Assembly (NCBI GenBank): GCA_030606385.1
Contig: JAUWGN010000037.1
Location: 1 to 8,042, forward strand
Length of the DNA: 8,042 nt
Origin: Dehalococcoidia bacterium
GTDB taxonomy: Bacteria > Chloroflexota > Dehalococcoidia > GIF9 > AB-539-J10
Reading direction: 5' to 3'
Positions 6,070 to 8,042 of this stretch are shown in pieces; position 1 is the stretch's first letter, and each line of letters begins with the position of its first letter. The translations under genes were made by a program, and so were the position numbers. The notes below the pieces were generated by a model. The model saw only the letters and a list, made by a program, of their open reading frames with translations. It was not told where the DNA came from and made no database searches.

Positions 6070-7378
6070 CTAGAGGACATTCAGAGCACCTTGCCTGGCA
6101 ACAATAATCCTTGAATAGATAAATTAGTCCCTGCTGCTGGCATGCAGTGAAACCCGAAGGATGCTTAATGAACAGTTGTCTTGCCATATGGCATGTGAGC
6201 TCATTTTCGGCTAACCTGGGATGCTCAACATAAAGCTGAAGAGCCTTGCGCTGTAATACTCTTTCACCAGTAGCTCCCCACCAGGCAAATGTGAATGGTA
6301 ATATCACATTTATCACAATCTCTCCTGCCTTACTTCGTCCTAAGAGAGCCGACTTTCTACTTCGTGACCTAACATCAAAATCAAAATGGTCGAGCCAATA
6401 TCCATCCCCTGCTACCATTAAATCACTTTCCAGGCAACAACCCTCCTTTGTTAACGATGCTCCGGCCACCAACTCCAGTATATTCAGCAACAACCCCCTT
6501 TCACGGTAACGATGAAGGAGATGGCTCTGAGCTATGATACGACGCACAGGGGAATTATTGGGGTATATATGGGTGAGACACCAGTCACTTTGAGGCATAG
6601 TTTCATCTTGTCCAAATGAATGCCAGGTTTGTTCCAACTCCCTCACCCACTCTTCACATACAAATGCACCGTATATCCGCTGCGAAGGCAATAAACCAGC
6701 CATGCCTAAAAGCATAGCCTCCTTCAACAGCAAACTCCCTTTTAATTCTCCTTCAAGTAAACGAAGCGGTGACCTTTGAGCCAGCTCCTCAAAAGACCTC
6801 TTATTCTTAGTGTAGCCTAGAGCTATCATTATACCCTCGAAAAGCACCTGGCTTGCCTCCTCCTTCAATAATTTTCTTTCAAACATTTCCACCCTTTGCT
6901 TGAACCTTCTTACACCAACATCGTTCAATAACCTCTCCAGGTCTTGTCTCCCCATGTTCTCCCCACTGCAAAAACAAGCAAGCTGACGGTACGACATCAA
7001 TCTAGGTTGATACTGCAAGGATTTAGCCAAACAGATCAGCGGAACAAATTTGCCATCCGTGGTAAAAGTGGAGTACCGGTTATCATTCCACAGAACTACA
7101 TGAAGAATTACGTTACTATATTCAGGGTCGCAATGATGTCCATGGCTATGCCAATCACTAGCATGTACATGAATCTCTACGTCCCCCCTAATTGGCTTCT
7201 CATCACCAGCCGAGATTACAGCATCACGAAAATCAGGCCCGCCACCGTTATTAATCCTGCCAGGATAAATTACACGAATCGTCCATCCCTCTTCAGTAAG
7301 CAACCTCACTCCTAAAAGCCGCTCCCATACCAAACTTATCTCCCGTTCCTGAAGTTTTATCCGATTACGTGTAAACAT
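6056..7378 (-). CDS. DUF2851 family protein of unknown function
   Basis: 440 residues from the ATG at 7378; a TTG at 7384 would add two. The family pattern is clear: EISLVWERLLG near the start, GWTIRVIYPGRINNGGGPDF (about 31-50), RGDVEIHVHASDWHSHGHHCDPEYSNVILHVV (64-95), ALGYTKNKRSFEELAQRSP (186-204), LPSQR (230-234), NNSPVRRIIAQSHLL (274-288) and EIVINVILPFTFAWWG (353-368). It has a Cys-rich tail, YCCQARCSECPL (425-436), and a CFC pair near 135-137, possibly a metal site. The GPDF plus VEIH spacing resembles a PD-(D/E)xK-like nuclease core (inference). No signal peptide or membrane segment is seen. No ribosome binding site precedes the start: a GGGGGG run is over 20 nt away. A TTTAAT box (7388-7393) lies 9 nt upstream, which would give a nearly leaderless mRNA. 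The biochemical role is unknown. Confidence 0.85.
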   Translation of the reverse strand: MFTRNRIKLQEREISLVWERLLGVRLLTEEGWTIRVIYPGRINNGGGPDFRDAVISAGDEKPIRGDVEIHVHASDWHSHGHHCDPEYSNVILHVVLWNDNRYSTFTTDGKFVPLICLAKSLQYQPRLMSYRQLACFCSGENMGRQDLERLLNDVGVRRFKQRVEMFERKLLKEEASQVLFEGIMIALGYTKNKRSFEELAQRSPLRLLEGELKGSLLLKEAMLLGMAGLLPSQRIYGAFVCEEWVRELEQTWHSFGQDETMPQSDWCLTHIYPNNSPVRRIIAQSHLLHRYRERGLLLNILELVAGASLTKEGCCLESDLMVAGDGYWLDHFDFDVRSRSRKSALLGRSKAGEIVINVILPFTFAWWGATGERVLQRKALQLYVEHPRLAENELTCHMARQLFIKHPSGFTACQQQGLIYLFKDYCCQARCSECPLVSQG

Positions 7379-7387
7379 AGCCAAAAA

Positions 7388-7393
7388 ATTAAA
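7388..7393 (-). promoter_or_regulatory. Possible -10 box giving a near-leaderless DUF2851 transcript
   Basis: TTTAAT on the minus strand, 5/6 to TATAAT, ends 9 nt before the ATG at 7378 and predicts a start about 3 nt before that codon. No good -35 box is seen at the proper distance, so the call is weak. The absence of a ribosome binding site is what makes it worth noting. Confidence 0.25.
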
Positions 7394-7425
7394 TCTGTTT
7401 TCCCCCCATCAACTGCTTAAATCTC

Positions 7426-7454
7426 AAGGCGTCGTTGCCACAGCAACCAGCCTT
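7426..7454 (-). other. Two-part hairpin at the 3' end of the XRE gene
   Basis: In the RNA from the minus strand, an outer stem AAGGC/GCCTT (5 bp) encloses an inner stem GTTGC/GCAAC (5 bp) with a TGTG loop; a small 2/3-nt internal loop separates them. The structure starts within the stop codon of the helix-turn-helix gene and ends 47 nt before the DUF2851 start. No T-run follows, so it is not a standard intrinsic terminator. It may stabilise the upstream mRNA end or act as a partial block to read-through. Confidence 0.4.
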
Positions 7455-7689
7455 AATATGGCTCACCATATCTCTTTTTTACCTTATATTTAAAGTCACT
7501 GCGTTCAGCAACTATGCTAAGCAAAGTAACTGAAGTACCGCGGGGTCGATACATTCCAGTTTCCCACTCACTGATTGTCTGCTGCCGTGTGCCCAGTTCT
7601 TCCCCCATCTTCGCTTGAGTCAGCCCTAAATGTCGCCTTAACGCCTTTACGCCTTCCTTATCCCACGGCACCTTCTTCTTTTTTGCCAT
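7453..7689 (-). CDS. Small XRE-family helix-turn-helix protein
   Basis: 78 residues from the ATG at 7689; a TTG at 7692 would add one. A basic N-terminus (MAKKKKVPWDKEGVKALRR) leads into an XRE/Cro-type helix-turn-helix: LGLTQAKMGEELGTRQQTISEWETGMYRP spans about residues 21-49, with the recognition helix near RQQTISEWE. A short tail, LLSIVAERSDFKY, follows. The domain resembles the DNA-binding part of HigA/MqsA-type antitoxins and of small solo regulators. No toxin gene adjoins it: DUF2851 is 74 nt downstream and the upstream side has only a 21-codon ORF. A TATAAT box sits 7 nt before the ATG and no ribosome binding site is present, so the mRNA is probably leaderless. A near-palindrome in its promoter suggests autoregulation. 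The DNA-binding role is well supported; the target is inferred. Confidence 0.88.
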   Translation of the reverse strand: MAKKKKVPWDKEGVKALRRHLGLTQAKMGEELGTRQQTISEWETGMYRPRGTSVTLLSIVAERSDFKYKVKKRYGEPY

Positions 7690-7696
7690 CAATACT

Positions 7697-7724
7697 ATTA
7701 TACACGCTAGAGTGTAAGAATCAA
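7697..7724 (-). promoter_or_regulatory. Promoter of the XRE gene, probably leaderless
   Basis: On the minus strand a TTGATT -35 (7719-7724, 4/6) is followed after 16 bp by a perfect TATAAT -10 (7697-7702). Only 7 nt separate the -10 box from the ATG at 7689, so transcription should begin at or one base before the start codon. This is the best promoter match in the window. Confidence 0.65.
7701..7716. promoter_or_regulatory. Near-palindromic operator in the XRE promoter
   Basis: TACACGCTAGAGTGTA is a 16-bp palindrome with one mismatched pair (TACACGCT against AGAGTGTA). It fills the spacer between the -35 and -10 boxes and overlaps the edge of the -10. This is where a self-repressing XRE dimer would bind, so it is the likely operator of the adjacent gene. 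Confidence 0.5.
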
Positions 7725-7762
7725 GACAGTTAACCCACTAAAATTAAAAACGCTCCTTGTCA

Positions 7763-7796
7763 ATACGCTACAGCATTATGTCAACTTTTAGCGTAT
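7763..7796. repeat. Inverted repeat with 8-bp perfect arms
   Basis: ATACGCTA (7763-7770) and TAGCGTAT (7789-7796) are perfect reverse complements 18 bp apart. Both carry the ACGCTA core also found in the XRE promoter palindrome (7704-7709). Each arm is preceded on the plus strand by a TGTCAA word (7758-7763 and 7779-7784). The arrangement suggests paired binding sites rather than an RNA hairpin. The stretch 7693-7931 otherwise holds only the 21-codon ORF described separately. Confidence 0.4.
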
Positions 7797-7820
7797 ATTC
7801 CTGTAAACGGGGGTGACAGG

Positions 7821-7886
7821 ATGAGCAAATACGCGACTACGTTAATGGGTCAACGCCTCCTTCGGGAAAAGCAACCCAATGTTTAA
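7821..7886 (+). CDS. Possible 21-residue small ORF
   Basis: ATG at 7821 opens MSKYATTLMGQRLLREKQPNV, 21 residues, ending in TAA. GGGGGTGA (7809-7816) stands 7/8 to the ideal GGAGGTGA at 7-nt core spacing, better than the sites of the larger plus-strand gene in this window. The site lies in the loop of a CCTGT/ACAGG repeat (7800-7804, 7816-7820). No strong promoter is seen; TATATT at 7794-7799 lacks a -35. It may be a leader peptide, a small protein, a remnant of a longer gene, or chance. The peptide is not recognised. Confidence 0.25.
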   Translation: MSKYATTLMGQRLLREKQPNV

Positions 7887-7931
7887 GGAGAGGTGATATA
7901 AACCTCGGCTATCCCGATTTTTCTGTTATCC

Positions 7932-8042
7932 TCACTTCCCCATCATAGTGAGAAAATCTTCCTTCTTCGACTTTCCACTCTCGTCAATGTGCTCCATAAT
8001 AAAGGACGCCGTTGCTCCTTTCCCCAGCTTTACCTTAGTTCG
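7932..8042 (-). CDS. C-terminal end of an unrecognised protein (partial)
   Basis: The minus strand is open from the right edge to a TGA at 7932-7934, giving 36 residues that include KLGKGATASFIMEHIDESGK and end in EDFLTMMGK. The composition is charged and soluble, like a genuine protein tail. The opposite strand is also open here from a GTG at 7948, but reads as a Ser/Phe/Pro-rich antisense product, so the minus reading is preferred. The family is not recognised. No clear terminator follows; a weak GAGGT/ACCTC hairpin (7890-7906) has no T-run. Confidence 0.5.
   Translation of the reverse strand, partial: RTKVKLGKGATASFIMEHIDESGKSKKEDFLTMMGK

Noticed and set aside
6050..6075. AGCC-TT-GGCT at the tsaD/DUF2851 junction as a bidirectional terminator
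   Set aside because: A 4-bp stem with a 2-nt loop and no T-run cannot act as an intrinsic terminator.
6246..7315. Plus-strand open frames (6246-6509, 6944-7315) opposite the DUF2851 gene
   Set aside because: They mirror a conserved coding gene and lack any recognisable domain or initiation signal.
7693..7931. Possible CRISPR array, tRNA or mobile-element end in the repeat-rich gap
   Set aside because: The repeated words are 6-8 bp, irregularly spaced and few; no cloverleaf, terminal inverted repeat with transposase, or target duplication was found.
7948..8042. Plus-strand GTG-started open frame at the right edge
   Set aside because: It is antisense to a more protein-like minus-strand reading, is Ser/Phe/Pro-rich, and is cut by the edge; no ribosome binding site was seen.

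Overview
The window looks like a piece of a bacterial chromosome of moderate GC content. The gene mix suggests an uncultured Chloroflexota lineage of the Dehalococcoidia or SAR202 type: FadE26/FadE27-like acyl-CoA dehydrogenases, SCP2-type thiolases, a beta-keto acid cleavage enzyme, a DUF2851 protein and a divergent tsaD. That assignment is inference from gene content and protein style, because no rRNA or other taxonomic marker lies in the window.

Positions 1-4836 hold a minus-strand catabolic cluster of five genes. In transcription order these are an acyl-CoA dehydrogenase alpha-like subunit, an acyl-CoA dehydrogenase beta-like subunit, a BKACE/Kce-family enzyme (DUF849), a thiolase-fold protein lacking the usual nucleophilic Cys, and a second SCP2-type thiolase that runs off the left edge. 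The two dehydrogenases have complementary losses. The first keeps the flavin-binding motifs and a catalytic-type Glu. The second has lost these but keeps the R-x-Q-F segment that reaches into a partner's FAD site. This is the pattern of obligate heteromers such as ChsE4-ChsE5 of mycobacterial sterol side-chain degradation. The cluster plausibly encodes oxidation and C-C cleavage of an unusual, perhaps branched or cyclic, acyl-CoA or beta-keto acid. No hydratase, hydroxyacyl-CoA dehydrogenase, CoA ligase or regulator is visible, so the route is incomplete here and the substrate cannot be named.

Positions 4837-5076 are a divergent intergenic region with a candidate promoter for the catabolic cluster and a spaced inverted repeat just upstream of tsaD. 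tsaD (5077-6069, plus) is the housekeeping tRNA t6A-modification gene. Its last 14 bp overlap the tail of a convergent DUF2851 gene of unknown function (6056-7378, minus).

Upstream of that is a small XRE-type helix-turn-helix gene (7453-7689, minus). Its promoter is good, appears to give a leaderless mRNA, and carries a near-palindrome between its -35 and -10 boxes. The stretch 7693-7931 has no convincing long gene. It is rich in small inverted repeats sharing the core ACGCTA and holds one 21-codon ORF with a good ribosome binding site. At the right edge is the C-terminal end of an unrecognised minus-strand gene.

Translation signals differ between the two halves. The last three genes of the catabolic cluster have strong AGGAGGT sites and the two dehydrogenase genes have G-run sites. 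tsaD, the DUF2851 gene and the XRE gene have no usable site, and for the latter two a -10-like box lies just before the start codon.
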